Assembly: GCA_022711465.1 (NCBI GenBank)
Contig: JAKLEZ010000005.1
Coordinates: forward strand, 248,001 to 312,000
DNA: 64,000 bases
From: Planctomycetota bacterium
Lineage (GTDB): Bacteria; Planctomycetota; Phycisphaerae; UBA1845; PWPN01
Reading direction: 5' to 3'
Under the pieces are notes generated by a model. It saw only the letters and a list, made by a program, of their open reading frames with translations. It searched no databases and was not told the origin of the DNA. A program made the position numbers and the translations under genes. This document shows positions 27,807 to 38,128 of this stretch, in pieces. Numbering within the stretch: the stretch's first letter is position 1; every line of letters begins with the position of its first letter.

Positions 27807-28985
27807 CTACCAGTCCCCCACGCTCCCGTCCGCATAGAACACCCGCTGAGGCAGTTCCTGCTGGAAGGGGTGCTTCTTCACCTCGTTCTCGTCGATCTCG
27901 ATCCCGAGCCCAGGTCGCGCGCCCGGACGGACAATCCGCCCCTTGGGCTCGACCGTGAATCCCTCCTTGACAATGTCCGCACGCCAGGGCACGTCCTGGT
28001 GCACGGCCTCGCAGATGATGTAGCTGGGCGTGGCCAGCCCAAACTCCAGCGATGCGGCCGTGCTGACCGGCCCCTGTGGATTGTGCGGAGCCATGGCCAC
28101 GCGATACGCCTCGGCCATGGCCGCAATCCGTCGAGCCTCGCTCAGCCCGCCGCAGTGCGTGATGTCCGGCTGGATGACGCTGCACGCCCGCTTCTCCAGC
28201 AGCTCACGGAACGCGTGCTGGCTGATCAGCCGCTCGCCAGTCGCGATCGGCGTCACCACCGAACGCTGCACCAGGGCAAGGTCATCAATCGTCTCCGGCC
28301 AACAGGGCTCCTCGAACCAGTACAGCCCGAACGGCTCCAGGGCCTTGGCGAACAGAATACCCATCCGCGGCGATGGCCGGGCGTGGCAGTCCACCATGAT
28401 GTCGATCGCGTCGCCTACCGCCTCACGCATCGCCCGCACACAAGCCTCCGCATAACGCACCGGCGGAAGCCCTTCGATCGGCATCGTCCAGGGCACGGCC
28501 ATCGACTTGAACGCGGTGAAACCCGAATCCACCGCCTTCACCGCCAGCTCGGCAAACCGCTTGGCGTCTGCCGGATCGGTCTCGTAGAAGTCCTCCATCC
28601 GCCCGCCACCCAGGTGACAGTACATCCGCACATGGTCGCGGACCGGTCCGCCCCAAAGCCTGTGACAGGGCACAGCGTGCACCTTGCCCACGATGTCCCA
28701 CAAGGCCAGGTCAATACCGCTGATGGCCGTCGCCCGGATGATGCCGTTGCCGTGCCAGAAGTGCTGGCGATACATCATCTGCCAGAGGTGCTCGACGCGC
28801 GTCGGATCCTCGCCCACGAGCAACGGCTCGATGTCGGCCACCGCCCCGACGATCGCCCGGGTGTGCCACTCCAACGTCGCCTCACCCCAGCCCCACAGCC
28901 CCGGCTGATCGGTCAGGACTTTGACGAAAACCCAGTTCCGCATCCTCGCATTGCACACCACGGTCTCAATCTTCGTGATCTTCAT
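27807..28985 (-). CDS. Enolase-superfamily sugar-acid dehydratase (galactonate-dehydratase-like)
   Basis: The 392-residue protein has the capping domain ([23 protein letters not shown]) and a mandelate-racemase/muconate-lactonising barrel. Metal ligands are visible as [12 protein letters not shown] (Asp, with the His two residues on as probable base), [10 protein letters not shown] and ATGERLIS. The late motif [14 protein letters not shown] supplies the second catalytic His. The D-x-H pattern and APHxPxGP motif fit the galactonate dehydratase subgroup, which removes water from an aldonate to give a 2-keto-3-deoxy acid. The exact substrate is not proven. It overlaps the upstream MFS gene by 4 bases, so uptake and dehydration are coupled. 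Confidence 0.88.
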   Translation of the reverse strand: MKITKIETVVCNARMRNWVFVKVLTDQPGLWGWGEATLEWHTRAIVGAVADIEPLLVGEDPTRVEHLWQMMYRQHFWHGNGIIRATAISGIDLALWDIVGKVHAVPCHRLWGGPVRDHVRMYCHLGGGRMEDFYETDPADAKRFAELAVKAVDSGFTAFKSMAVPWTMPIEGLPPVRYAEACVRAMREAVGDAIDIMVDCHARPSPRMGILFAKALEPFGLYWFEEPCWPETIDDLALVQRSVVTPIATGERLISQHAFRELLEKRACSVIQPDITHCGGLSEARRIAAMAEAYRVAMAPHNPQGPVSTAASLEFGLATPSYIICEAVHQDVPWRADIVKEGFTVEPKGRIVRPGARPGLGIEIDENEVKKHPFQQELPQRVFYADGSVGDW

Positions 28986-30346
28986 TTGCGTTCATCCGTC
29001 ACAGGAAGGACCTCGAACCCTCGCCTCGGTTTCATCAGCGGCGTGACCGAATCGAGCCAGAGCCAGCAGAAGGTTCCAAGAGAGTACGCCGCCGCGGAAA
29101 CGTAAAAGATGACCGTCCAGTTGTGGTCCGTCCAGACCAGCAGCAAGCCGGTGATGATCGGCGCCAGACTGTTGCCGAGATTGCCCATCATGTTCATGCT
29201 GCCCGAGAGCGTCCCGCAGATCTTGCCGCCGACGTCCATGCACGCCCCCCAGCTCGGCGGCATGGCCAGATCGTTCGCGAAGCTCGCCAAGCCCACGACG
29301 ATCATGGCCAGCAGCGGATCCTTGATATGCACGGACAGCGCCAGGCAGCACGCCGCTCCGAGGAAGCCGGTGCACGCCAGCCGGCGCCGCGTCCGGACGA
29401 CGTCACCCGTGCGCCGCTCCAGGTAGGTGGCGAAGTAGCCGCAGAACAGCGACCCCAGACCGCCGAAGAACAGCGGAATGCCGGCCAGCAGAGCCCCCTT
29501 GTGCAACGTGACCTGGCGGGCCTCCTGCAGATACGTCGGCAGCCAGGTGATGTAGAACGTCCAACCGTAGTTCAGGCAGACGTACTGGGCCCAGAGCAGC
29601 CAGACCGTCCTGGAGGTGACCAGGGTCTTCCAGGGAACCGGCTCATGACCGAGCATCGCCTCAGAGGCCGGCGGGATGATTGCCAACTCGGCCGCGTTGA
29701 CTCGAGGATTCTCCCGCGGGTCGTCACGATACCAGAGATAGAAGAGAACCGCCCACACGACGCCCATCGCCCCGAACACGGCGAAGGCGAGACGCCACTG
29801 CATCCACTGCAGAACGAGCACGACCAGCAACGGGGTGAAGGCTCCGCCCCACCGGGCCCCCAGCCACATGATGCCCTGGGCCCGAACGCGCTCACCGGCC
29901 GGCAGCCAGGCAGTGAAGGTCTTGGTGATGTTGGGGAAGCACCCCGCCTCGCCCGCGCCGAACAAGGCCCGGGTCACCACCAGCGACCCGAGACTCCACA
30001 CCCACCCCGTGGCGGCGGTGAAGAACGACCACCAGATCACGATGCGCATCAGCACCCGCCGGGCCCCCCACCGGTCACCCATCCAGCCCGCAGGCACCTC
30101 GAAGAGCGCATACGCCCAGTAGAAGGCCGCGAACGCCAGGCCCATCTGGACCTCGCTCAAACCCAGGTCCGCCCGGATCGACGGCGCCGCCTGCGAAATG
30201 CACACCCGATCAATGTAGGTGACGAAGGCCAGGGCAACGGCGAAGACGACCACCCAATACCGGATACGAGACGGCCGACCCGAGGCGTAGTCAAGCGTCG
30301 GCACGCTCTGCTCGCCAATGACGTCCTGCCCCATGCGCGGCTCCAT
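28982..30346 (-). CDS. MFS transporter, anion:cation symporter type (aldonate/hexuronate-like)
   Basis: The 454-residue protein has about 12 membrane helices. Features of the ACS family of MFS are the first helix ending [15 protein letters not shown], the loop 2-3 motif [13 protein letters not shown], and the fourth-helix region [24 protein letters not shown]. Members of this family import galactonate, glucarate, hexuronates and related acids with protons. Its stop overlaps the start of the dehydratase gene by 4 bases (ATGA), which strongly links it to that enzyme's substrate. The ATG at 30346 may be replaced by the one four codons on. Confidence 0.9.
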   Translation of the reverse strand: MEPRMGQDVIGEQSVPTLDYASGRPSRIRYWVVVFAVALAFVTYIDRVCISQAAPSIRADLGLSEVQMGLAFAAFYWAYALFEVPAGWMGDRWGARRVLMRIVIWWSFFTAATGWVWSLGSLVVTRALFGAGEAGCFPNITKTFTAWLPAGERVRAQGIMWLGARWGGAFTPLLVVLVLQWMQWRLAFAVFGAMGVVWAVLFYLWYRDDPRENPRVNAAELAIIPPASEAMLGHEPVPWKTLVTSRTVWLLWAQYVCLNYGWTFYITWLPTYLQEARQVTLHKGALLAGIPLFFGGLGSLFCGYFATYLERRTGDVVRTRRRLACTGFLGAACCLALSVHIKDPLLAMIVVGLASFANDLAMPPSWGACMDVGGKICGTLSGSMNMMGNLGNSLAPIITGLLLVWTDHNWTVIFYVSAAAYSLGTFCWLWLDSVTPLMKPRRGFEVLPVTDERK

Positions 30347-30587
30347 CGCCAGGTGACTTCAGAACGACGGCTCAGTGTAACCGTACCGCAGGCGAGAATC
30401 GAGACGCCGCCTCGCCGGGCCACCCTCCGCCGCAAGACGTCGACGCCGCACCGGAATCAAATGACCGCCTTGGTGCCCCCGGAGCAGACTGCCGGTAGAA
30501 TGCCTGGTCGACCATCCAAGGGGTGACATGGTGCGGACACGCACCGGGTCTACCAGCCGATACCCCCGGCCACGGACCGTAACGAAC

Positions 30588-30593
30588 AGGAGG
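30588..30593 (+). promoter_or_regulatory. Shine-Dalgarno AGGAGG fixing a GTG start
   Basis: A consensus AGGAGG lies 9 bases before GTG at 30603. The encoded protein then begins directly with a signal peptide, whereas the ATG at 30528 would add 25 Arg/Pro-rich residues. Confidence 0.75.
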
Positions 30594-30602
30594 CCAGACG
30601 AG

Positions 30603-32486
30603 GTGAAATCCGCCCTGCTCGGCTCGATCATCGTCACGCTGGCGGTCTTCCCCGCCTGCGCCCAGACCGACCTCGTGATCGCCGACTTCGAGGGCGATGA
30701 CTACGGCCAATGGCAGACCGCCGGCACCGCCTTCGGCACCGGCCCAGCTCACGGCACACTCCCCAATCAGATGGAGGTCGCCGGCTTCGAGGGCCGAGGC
30801 TTGGTCAACAGCTATGTGGGCGGCGACAAGTCCAAGGGCACACTGACTTCGCCGGAATTCCGCATCCAACGCCCCTACCTCCGCTTCCTGATCGGCGGAG
30901 GCTGCCATCCGGGCGAAACCTGCATCAATCTCCTGGTCGACGGCCGACTCGCCCGCACGGCCACAGGCTTCGACAGCGAACGGTTGCAGCCGCTGGCCTG
31001 GGACGTGTCTCCCTTGATGGACCGCAAGGCCCGGATCGAGATCGTCGATCGGCATACCGGCGGCTGGGGGCACATCAACATCGACCAGATCGCCCAGAGC
31101 GAGACCAGGACGGCCGCCATCGTCCTGCCCGAGAGAGTCTACGATGAAACCTACCGCCCGCAGTTCCACTTCAGCGCGAAGGCCAACTGGCTGAACGACC
31201 CCAACGGCCTGGTCTTCTACCAGGGCGAGTACCACCTGTTCTTCCAGCACAACCCGACAGGCATCAACTGGGGCAACATGACCTGGGGCCACGCGGTCAG
31301 CCCCAACCTGCTGTCCTGGCAGCAGCTGCCCAACGCCATCGAGCCCGACAGGCTGGGCACCATCTTCTCCGGATCGGCGGTCGTGGATTGGGCCAACACC
31401 GCCGGCTTCCAGAAGGGCGACGAGAAGACCCTGGTCGCGATCTACACCGCGGCCGGAGGAACCTCACCCGAATCCAAGGACCAGCCGTTCACCCAGTGCA
31501 TCGCCTACAGCAACGACCTCGGGCGAACCTGGACCAAGTACGCCCAGAACCCTGTGCTCAAACACATCGTCAAGGAGAATCGCGATCCCAAGGTGGTCTG
31601 GTATGCCCCGACCCGCAGGTGGATCATGGCCCTGTACAAGGATGGGAACACGTTCGCGTTCTTCTCCTCGCCGGACCTCAAGAACTGGACGCACCTGCAC
31701 GATATCGACACCCCCGAATGCGGCGAGTGCCCGGACTTCTTCGAGATGCCCGTGGACGGGAGGAAGGATCGGACGAAGTGGGTCTGGACGGCCGCCAACG
31801 GCCGCTACCTGGTCGGCTCGTTCGACGGCAACCGGTTCACCTGTGAGGGCACGCCGCTCCGCGTGGACTATGGGAAGAACTACTACGCAGTCCAGACCTA
31901 CAGCGACATCCCGCCTACCGACGGGCGACGGATCCAGATCGCCTGGATGAACGGCGGCCGCTATCCCAACATGCCCTTCAATCAGCAGATGAGCATCCCC
32001 TGCGAGCTGCAGCTCCGCACCTTCCCGGAAGGCATTCGGATGACTCGCCGGCCCGTCAAGGAGATCGAGAGGATCCGGACCAGGGAGCACAAGTGGGTCG
32101 ACAAGCCGCTGAACCCGGGCGACAACCTCCTGGCCGGCCTCAGCGGCGACCTGTTCGATATCCAAGCCGAGATCGAACCGGGCGAGGCCCGGGAAGTCGG
32201 CTTCCGCGTGCGCGGCGAGGCGATCACCTGCGCGGTCAAGGATCGCAAGATCTCGTGCCTGGGGGCCGACGCGCCGCTGGATTTGCCTGCGGGCCGTGTT
32301 CGACTGCAGATTCTCGTGGACCGGACCACGATCGAGGTGTTCGGCAACGACGGCCGCGTGTCGCTGACCTCGTGCTTCCTGCCTGCTCCGGACAAGAGGC
32401 AACTCGAGACGTTCGCGGTCGGATCGGGCGGCCGAGTCGTGTCCATGGAGGTGTACGAACTCCGTTCGACCTGGCCCGCCCGGTGA
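30603..32486 (+). CDS. Secreted GH32 fructan hydrolase (levanase/inulinase type)
   Basis: From the GTG at 30603 the product is 627 residues and starts with a signal peptide (MKSALLGSIIVTLAVFPACA). Residues about 23-165 form an N-terminal beta-sandwich found on some levanases (DUF4980-like). The GH32 five-bladed propeller follows with all three catalytic carboxylates in place: nucleophile Asp in WLNDPNG (about D199), transition-state Asp in RDPK (about D328), and acid/base Glu in ECPDFFE (about E375). The C-terminal beta-sandwich ends with TTIEVFGNDGRVSLTS, the usual GH32 signature. The enzyme should cleave beta-fructofuranosyl links in levan, inulin or sucrose. No fructose transporter is adjacent. 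Confidence 0.94.
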   Translation: MKSALLGSIIVTLAVFPACAQTDLVIADFEGDDYGQWQTAGTAFGTGPAHGTLPNQMEVAGFEGRGLVNSYVGGDKSKGTLTSPEFRIQRPYLRFLIGGGCHPGETCINLLVDGRLARTATGFDSERLQPLAWDVSPLMDRKARIEIVDRHTGGWGHINIDQIAQSETRTAAIVLPERVYDETYRPQFHFSAKANWLNDPNGLVFYQGEYHLFFQHNPTGINWGNMTWGHAVSPNLLSWQQLPNAIEPDRLGTIFSGSAVVDWANTAGFQKGDEKTLVAIYTAAGGTSPESKDQPFTQCIAYSNDLGRTWTKYAQNPVLKHIVKENRDPKVVWYAPTRRWIMALYKDGNTFAFFSSPDLKNWTHLHDIDTPECGECPDFFEMPVDGRKDRTKWVWTAANGRYLVGSFDGNRFTCEGTPLRVDYGKNYYAVQTYSDIPPTDGRRIQIAWMNGGRYPNMPFNQQMSIPCELQLRTFPEGIRMTRRPVKEIERIRTREHKWVDKPLNPGDNLLAGLSGDLFDIQAEIEPGEAREVGFRVRGEAITCAVKDRKISCLGADAPLDLPAGRVRLQILVDRTTIEVFGNDGRVSLTSCFLPAPDKRQLETFAVGSGGRVVSMEVYELRSTWPAR

Positions 32487-32543
32487 TGGCCGCTGCGGGC
32501 GGCGAAGCGACAAGGCACCTGCGGTCTCTCGATCCGTCGGCCT

Positions 32544-33677
32544 TTACGACTTGAACAGGTTCGCTGCCAATTGCTCGCAGACGTGATCGATCTGGGCGCT
32601 GGTGAGCTCTGGGAACATGGGCAGGCTCAGGCATCGCTTGGCCAGCCGCTCGCTGTGCGGAAACGCCCCGTCGGTGAGTCCGAGGTGCCGGTACGCGGGC
32701 TGGAGATGCACGGGCACAGGATAGTGCAGCCCGGTCTGGACGCCGGCCTCGTTGAGCTTCCTGGCGACCCCGTCGCGGTTGTTCAACTCCACGACGAACA
32801 GGTGAAAGACGCTCTTGCGGTCCTTGTACATCTTCGGCAGGGTCAGTCCGGGCAGATCGGTCAATCGATCGATGTAGTCCGCGGCATGTTGGCGCCGGGC
32901 GGCGTTCCACTCGTCGATGAAGTCGAGTTTGACGGACAGAACCGCCCCCTGGATGCCCTCCATGCGATAGTTGTACCCGACTTCCTCGTGGATGTATCGC
33001 TGCCGCTGGCCGTGGTCGCGAAGGGCCCGGGCACGCTGGGCGATGTTCTCGTCGTTGGTGACCAGGGCTCCGCCCTCGCCGTAGGCCCCGAGGTTCTTGC
33101 CGGGATAGAAGCTGAAGCAGCCGATACGCCCGATGCCGCCGACGCGGTCCTTCTTGTAGGTGGCGCCGTGGGCCTGGGCAGCATCCTCGACCACGGGCAA
33201 GCCGTGAGCCGCGGCGATCTTGAGGATCGGTCCCATGTCCGCAGGCTGGCCGTAAAGGTGAACGGGCATGATCGCCCTGGTCTTCGGCGTGATCGCGGCT
33301 TCGAGCAGGGCCGGGTCCATGGTCCGGGCGGCGGGATCGATGTCCACGAACACCGGCGTTGCCCCGACGTAGCTGATCGCCCAGGCGGTGGCCACGAACG
33401 TGGCCGGCACGGTGATGACCTCGTCGCCCGGCCCGATGTCCAGGCAACGCAGGGCCAAGTGAAGAGCGCTGGTTCCGCTGTTGACCGCCACGCCATGCTG
33501 CGTCTCGCAGAACTCGGCGAAGCCCTTCTCGAACTCCTCGACCGCCGGCCCAAGGCAAAACTTCGCATCGCGGCAGACTTCACCGATCGCGTCCAGCACC
33601 TCGTCGCCGATCAGGGCAAACTGGGCCTTCAGGTCGACGAACGGGACGGTCAACGTTGATGGGGCGGCGGTGTTCAT
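32544..33677 (-). CDS. DegT/DnrJ/EryC1 family sugar aminotransferase (WbpE/WlbC-like)
   Basis: The product is 377 residues from the ATG at 33677, preceded by GGAGGT and overlapping the GT2 stop by 4 bases. PLP-dependent aminotransferase motifs are present: GTSALHLALRCLDIGPGDEV, VEDAAQAHGA, and the PLP Lys in CFSFYPGKNLGAYGEGG. The C-terminus GLHYPVPVHLQPAY is typical of enzymes making 3-amino sugar nucleotides. With the dehydrogenase and acetyltransferase upstream, the reaction is probably transfer of an amino group from glutamate to a 3-keto sugar nucleotide, as in WbpE/WlbC. Substrate assignment is inferred from context. Confidence 0.9.
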   Translation of the reverse strand: MNTAAPSTLTVPFVDLKAQFALIGDEVLDAIGEVCRDAKFCLGPAVEEFEKGFAEFCETQHGVAVNSGTSALHLALRCLDIGPGDEVITVPATFVATAWAISYVGATPVFVDIDPAARTMDPALLEAAITPKTRAIMPVHLYGQPADMGPILKIAAAHGLPVVEDAAQAHGATYKKDRVGGIGRIGCFSFYPGKNLGAYGEGGALVTNDENIAQRARALRDHGQRQRYIHEEVGYNYRMEGIQGAVLSVKLDFIDEWNAARRQHAADYIDRLTDLPGLTLPKMYKDRKSVFHLFVVELNNRDGVARKLNEAGVQTGLHYPVPVHLQPAYRHLGLTDGAFPHSERLAKRCLSLPMFPELTSAQIDHVCEQLAANLFKS

Positions 33678-34399
33678 GACGGACCTCCAGCCACGCCGGT
33701 CGGCGGGGCGAACTTGCGACGATTCCAGTAGAAGCTCAGCAGTTCCCAGAGCGAACCGAGTACAACGCTCGGTCTGCCACAACTCGGCTCACCTGCCAGC
33801 CGGGGGTAGTACGCGATGTCGACCGAGACGATGCGGAAGCCCTGGCTGTGGGCCCGCAGGATGATCTCCGGGGCGACGAAGCCGGCGCTTCGTGAATGGA
33901 CTTCGACCGCGTCCAGCACTTCCTTCCTGAAGAGTTGGACGAAGTTGAAGTCCCGCAACGGAAGGTTGAACAGCCATCTCAGCATGGCCCGGTTCGTGTA
34001 CGAGATGATCTTGCGGTAGCAGGTGTAGCCCGCGTGCTGCATTCGACTGGCGACCACGATGTCGGCGTGGTCGAGCAGCGCGGCCATCTTCGGCAGGTCG
34101 GCCAGGTCAAACGGATAGTCCATGCCATTGTAGGTGACCAGCTCGAAGCGGGCCCGACGCAGGCCGCGGAGCAGCGTGGGGGCAAGACCCTGGTTGTGTT
34201 CGTTATGGAGAACGACGATTTCGGGATGCCGCCTGGCGAGTTGCTCGGCCATCGCGCCGGTCGCATCGGTGCTGCCGTCGTCGACAATGATGAGCTCGAA
34301 TTGATCGAACTTGCCGCCGAGGGCATCGAGCGAACGGGCGATGGTCCGCTCGATATTGCCGGCCTCGTTGAAGGCTGGATAGACGACGGAGATGTTCAT
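33674..34399 (-). CDS. Family 2 glycosyltransferase
   Basis: A 241-residue GT-A fold protein. The N-terminus is [18 protein letters not shown], followed by [15 protein letters not shown] with the nucleotide-sugar-binding Asp residues. The region usually holding an acceptor DxD motif reads [14 protein letters not shown]. The overall size and the [29 protein letters not shown] segment resemble dolichyl/polyprenyl-phosphate sugar synthases. No C-terminal membrane helices are present, so it is probably peripheral. Both ends overlap neighbours by 4 bases in a four-gene operon. It could transfer the modified sugar made by its neighbours, or load a polyprenyl carrier for the divergent membrane glycosyltransferase. 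Confidence 0.88.
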   Translation of the reverse strand: MNISVVYPAFNEAGNIERTIARSLDALGGKFDQFELIIVDDGSTDATGAMAEQLARRHPEIVVLHNEHNQGLAPTLLRGLRRARFELVTYNGMDYPFDLADLPKMAALLDHADIVVASRMQHAGYTCYRKIISYTNRAMLRWLFNLPLRDFNFVQLFRKEVLDAVEVHSRSAGFVAPEIILRAHSQGFRIVSVDIAYYPRLAGEPSCGRPSVVLGSLWELLSFYWNRRKFAPPTGVAGGPS

Positions 34400-34905
34400 T
34401 CCCGGCAGCCTCCCGCGCAGGCCGCGGCTCCCGCTCGCACGCGGGCCGGAACACCGGCGACCACCGCGCCGGCCGGGACGTCCCGGGTAACCACCGCGCC
34501 CGCTCCGATCATCGCTCGCTCACCGACGGTGACGCCGCACAGAATGACGGCCCCGGAACCGATCGACGCCCCACGTCTGATCCGGGTGGAAACCACCTGC
34601 CAGTCCCGCTCACCCTGCGGACGGCCATCGGCTGCCGTCGCCCGGGGGTACTTGTCGTTGATGAACATGACCCCGTGCCCGACGAAGCAGTCATCCTCGA
34701 TGGCAACTCCCTCGCAGATAAAGGTATGACTCGAGATCTTGCATCGCCGGCCCACCGAGGCGTTCTTCTGGATCTCCACGAAGGTCCCGATCCGCGTGTC
34801 GTCCCCAATCGAGCAGCCGTAGAGGTTCACAAACGCGTGGACGGCGACGTTCTCGCCGAGGCGCACGTCCGGGGCGATGCGCGCGAAATCGGCCTCGAGG
34901 CTCAT
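34396..34905 (-). CDS. Hexapeptide-repeat acetyltransferase (WbpD/WlbB-like)
   Basis: A 169-residue left-handed beta-helix protein with repeated hexapeptides such as [27 protein letters not shown], and [25 protein letters not shown]. The insert FINDKYPRA is characteristic of the WlbB/WbpD group, which N-acetylates the 3-amino group of a UDP-sugar using acetyl-CoA. The protein probably works as a trimer in the cytoplasm. It overlaps genes on both sides by 4 bases. Confidence 0.88.
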   Translation of the reverse strand: MSLEADFARIAPDVRLGENVAVHAFVNLYGCSIGDDTRIGTFVEIQKNASVGRRCKISSHTFICEGVAIEDDCFVGHGVMFINDKYPRATAADGRPQGERDWQVVSTRIRRGASIGSGAVILCGVTVGERAMIGAGAVVTRDVPAGAVVAGVPARVRAGAAACAGGCRE

Positions 34906-36095
34906 AGCGTGATCCGGCCTCCCTGGGCCTTGATGCTCCGTTGGGCGGCATCGAGAATGCGGACGATCTCGAGCCCGGCCCGGCCGTCGGTCATGGGCCG
35001 CTTGTGCTCCCTCAGACAGTCGATGAAGTGCGTAACCATGGTTCGCAGTGGTTCCTGCTGGGCAATGTGCGGAGCCCAGATGTCGCCAGTCCGGTACTCG
35101 ATGAGCTGGCGCCGCCGCCCCTCGAGGTCGTCATGCCGGACGGTGATGCCGCGGTCATAGATCTTGACCTTCTCGATGGGATCGAGGTCGTTGTAGATCA
35201 GGCTGCGTTTCCGGCCGCCGACCACGGTGTGCCGGATCTTGACCGGCGAGAGCCAGTTGACATGGAAATTGGCGATCAGCCCGTCACCAAAGTCCAGGTT
35301 GATGTACGCGATGCTCTCAATCCCGTTCCCGGCATGGGCGGCCCCGAAGGCCGAGAGGCTTCTGGGCGCCCGGCCCACCAGATACTGGACGATGGACAAG
35401 TCGTGCGGGGCCAGGTCCCAGACGACGTTCACGTCATGCTGGAAGATGCCCAGGTTGATGCGAATGCTGTCGATGAAGAGCAGCTCGCCGAGCTGGCCGC
35501 TGTCCACAACCTCCTTCATCTTGCGGACCGCGGGGTTGTACACGAAGGTGTGATCGACCATCAGGACCTTGCCATTTCGATCGGCCAGGTCGACCAGTTC
35601 CTCGGCCTGCTCCGCGGTCGAGCACATCGGCTTCTCCACCAGTACCGATTTGCCCGCGGTCAAGGCCGCCTTGGCCAGCGGATAGTGGGTATCCACAGGC
35701 GTAGCGATGGCCAGGGCATCGATGTCCGGATCGCCCAGAATGACCTCGATGTCGTCGGTGAAGCGAATGCCGGGATAGTTCTGAAGGATGAACTGTCCTC
35801 GCTGGCTCTGCCGGTCGCAGCAGGCCCGGAGATTCTCACCGAGTACGGAATAGAAGTTGCGAACGAGATTGGGGCCCCAGTAGCCCAGTCCGATGACCGC
35901 CACGCGGGGTGTGGTTGGGGCGGCGATTGCCGTCCGGTCGTCCGGTTTCCGCCCGGGCCCCGTCGCGGTCTTGGCGTCCAAGCCCTTCAGTCGAGAGGGC
36001 TTGCGAACGCGATCCAGGGCCGCGATGCCCGGTTCGCGCGTTGCTTCGCGCGTCATCCCTGATCCCGATTTCGGTGCCTTGTCGGAGAGCTTCAT
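34902..36095 (-). CDS. Gfo/Idh/MocA family sugar dehydrogenase (WbpB/WlbA-like)
   Basis: The product is 397 residues. The first 62 are a polar, Pro/Arg-rich extension with no family match. The Rossmann fold begins at [21 protein letters not shown] and continues with [22 protein letters not shown] and the family motif [10 protein letters not shown], including the catalytic EKP. The C-terminal alpha/beta domain contains [20 protein letters not shown] with the usual DLxxHD pattern. WbpB/WlbA oxidises the 3-hydroxyl of UDP-N-acetylglucosaminuronate with NAD+. It is the first gene of the four-gene operon, 149 bases from a divergent glycosyltransferase gene. Confidence 0.88.
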   Translation of the reverse strand: MKLSDKAPKSGSGMTREATREPGIAALDRVRKPSRLKGLDAKTATGPGRKPDDRTAIAAPTTPRVAVIGLGYWGPNLVRNFYSVLGENLRACCDRQSQRGQFILQNYPGIRFTDDIEVILGDPDIDALAIATPVDTHYPLAKAALTAGKSVLVEKPMCSTAEQAEELVDLADRNGKVLMVDHTFVYNPAVRKMKEVVDSGQLGELLFIDSIRINLGIFQHDVNVVWDLAPHDLSIVQYLVGRAPRSLSAFGAAHAGNGIESIAYINLDFGDGLIANFHVNWLSPVKIRHTVVGGRKRSLIYNDLDPIEKVKIYDRGITVRHDDLEGRRRQLIEYRTGDIWAPHIAQQEPLRTMVTHFIDCLREHKRPMTDGRAGLEIVRILDAAQRSIKAQGGRITL

Positions 36096-36244
36096 GGGCA
36101 GTACCTGAATAGACCGTCGTTTCTCCCGGGATCTGTCGTCTTATCGGGCTCTCGACTTGAGATATCGGGCGGGCAAACCGGAGGGGGAGGCGGTATTCCC
36201 GGACTGAGCTGGATTCGGCTGGGTTATCGGTCGATGAATGCCGC

Positions 36245-38128
36245 ATGGCGACCACCAGTCCCACCCTGTTGACGGGCAGCGATGCCCAGCCCGCGGGCCG
36301 CTCGCGGCCTGCGCCGGGCACCCTGCTGGCGGCGATGCTGTTTGGGGCGGTCCTGGTCGTCTCGCTCAGTCGCAACCTCTTCGATCCGCCGGGCTTTGAC
36401 CAGGCCTACTACCAGTACGCGACCGAGCGAGTCATGGCCGGCGACAAGGCCCATGCCCTCTACTGGGCGTACAACGGCATGGGCAGCTACGTGCCGCACT
36501 ATCTGGCCACAGTTCTTTTCGGAACCTATCCATGGTCGATACGGGTTTTTGATGCCTGCTGGCAACTGGCGACTTTTGCCCTGCTGATCTGGCTTGGGGG
36601 CCGCGACGGGGGCCGCTGGCGGGTCGGTTGGGCGGCCGCAACCATCTACGCGATGGTCTACTATGGCTCTGGTTACCTGCACACCGCCCAGCGCGAGAGC
36701 TTTGCGGTTCTGCCGCTTCTGGTTCTGGTACACGCTGTGCTGGATGACGGCTTTCGCTCCGGGGCTGGCGGCAGGGCCGGCGACTTCGGGTCTGGCGGTT
36801 CATCACGGTCTCTCTGGCGGTGGCTGCTGGCTGGTGCGATGGGCTTGTTTGCCTTCTCGTTGAAGCCGACGCTGGGCATGTGCTACGGCGCGGTGTGGCT
36901 GCTGGTTCTGCTCGAGGCCGTCGGGAACTGGAGGGCCGGCGGTCGCGTCTTCGTGTCCTGGGCGGCGCTGACCGCCGGATTCGTTCTTGCCGCCCTGGCG
37001 GGCATTGTTCTGCTGTTTCATCTCGGGCTGTGGTCGAGCTATGCTGATGCATGGACTCTCGGCGGCCAGATGCCGTCGGGTTACGTCCGCGGCCCCGCGC
37101 TGGTGGGTTCGCTTCTTCCTTACGCCGTACCGGCCCTGGTCCTGATCGCGTCCAGTGCTGCGGTTTTCGCCCCCCAAAAGGTGTCAGGGTGGTTTTCCAG
37201 GCCGGCGGTGATGGCCTGCCGGTGGGCTCATCTGGCCGCCGGGGCGGCGCTGGTTTTCGGCCTGCTCCTGCTCAATCACCGCAGCGAAGAGTTCCGGGGG
37301 CCATTCGGAGCCACACTGGGACTGCTGATCCCAGGCGTCGCCACCGTCCTCATCGCGTCCTGGTCCGGTCGATCGCGTGTCTGGCGCCTGTGCGTCCTGA
37401 TGGCCGCGGCCACTTTTGGGGGCGTTGGTCTGCAGGGCTGGTTCTTTGTCTACCACATGCTCCCGTTCTTTGCGTTCCTGAGCTACCTGGCGGCCGGCGA
37501 GATCGTTCGCGGCCTGGGGCCCGCCGCCGCCGGCACGCCGGGCACCCGAGCCTGGATGGCGGTCTGCCTGGCCGGACTTGTTCATCTGTCGGTCAGCTAC
37601 TGGGGTCATTACATGACCTTTGCCACCAGCAGCCCGTACGTGCTGGCCGGCACGGGGCTGGTCGACCACTACACCCGGATCACCAAGCACCGCACGCGCT
37701 ATCCGAGCTACGGCACGAGCCATCGCGTGGCCGAGCGGATCCGTTCACTGACTCGACCTGACGAGCCGATCGCCCTGCTGTTCCGCGAACCGCGGATCTA
37801 CCAGCTGGCCCAGCGTCCCCCAGCCCACCCGTTGCTGGTGATCAATGAATGGACGACACCGCTGTTCGACGAGTTCCTTGCCGCCGTCGGCAGAACGCGG
37901 CCCAAGGTTGTGGTCGCCCGCATTCCGGAATCGGTGCGCGGCATCGCGGATCGGGCGTTTGTCGAAGCGGTCGTCCTGGCCGATGTGGAGTCGTTCTTCG
38001 GCGACAAGGGCCGGACAATCCGCGAGCAGTACCGTCTCACCGAGGTCATCGACGACGTCGGGATCCTGCAGCCGCGGACCGCGGGTCGTGCCGAGGCCGG
38101 TGTCGACCATCCATACAGAAGGAACTGA
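36245..38128 (+). CDS. GT-C-type membrane glycosyltransferase (GT39/PMT-like)
   Basis: The 627-residue protein has an N-terminal membrane helix (about 27-43), a first extracytoplasmic loop with an acidic motif (DPPGFDQAYYQYATERVMAG), and about ten further hydrophobic helices to residue 460. A soluble C-terminal domain follows (about 470-627). This layout matches GT-C glycosyltransferases, which move a sugar from a polyprenyl-phosphate carrier to an acceptor on the outer face of the membrane. Asp in the first loop is the expected catalytic residue. Sequence identity to a named family cannot be judged by eye. It is transcribed away from the amino-sugar operon with 149 bases between them. Confidence 0.72.
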   Translation: MATTSPTLLTGSDAQPAGRSRPAPGTLLAAMLFGAVLVVSLSRNLFDPPGFDQAYYQYATERVMAGDKAHALYWAYNGMGSYVPHYLATVLFGTYPWSIRVFDACWQLATFALLIWLGGRDGGRWRVGWAAATIYAMVYYGSGYLHTAQRESFAVLPLLVLVHAVLDDGFRSGAGGRAGDFGSGGSSRSLWRWLLAGAMGLFAFSLKPTLGMCYGAVWLLVLLEAVGNWRAGGRVFVSWAALTAGFVLAALAGIVLLFHLGLWSSYADAWTLGGQMPSGYVRGPALVGSLLPYAVPALVLIASSAAVFAPQKVSGWFSRPAVMACRWAHLAAGAALVFGLLLLNHRSEEFRGPFGATLGLLIPGVATVLIASWSGRSRVWRLCVLMAAATFGGVGLQGWFFVYHMLPFFAFLSYLAAGEIVRGLGPAAAGTPGTRAWMAVCLAGLVHLSVSYWGHYMTFATSSPYVLAGTGLVDHYTRITKHRTRYPSYGTSHRVAERIRSLTRPDEPIALLFREPRIYQLAQRPPAHPLLVINEWTTPLFDEFLAAVGRTRPKVVVARIPESVRGIADRAFVEAVVLADVESFFGDKGRTIREQYRLTEVIDDVGILQPRTAGRAEAGVDHPYRRN

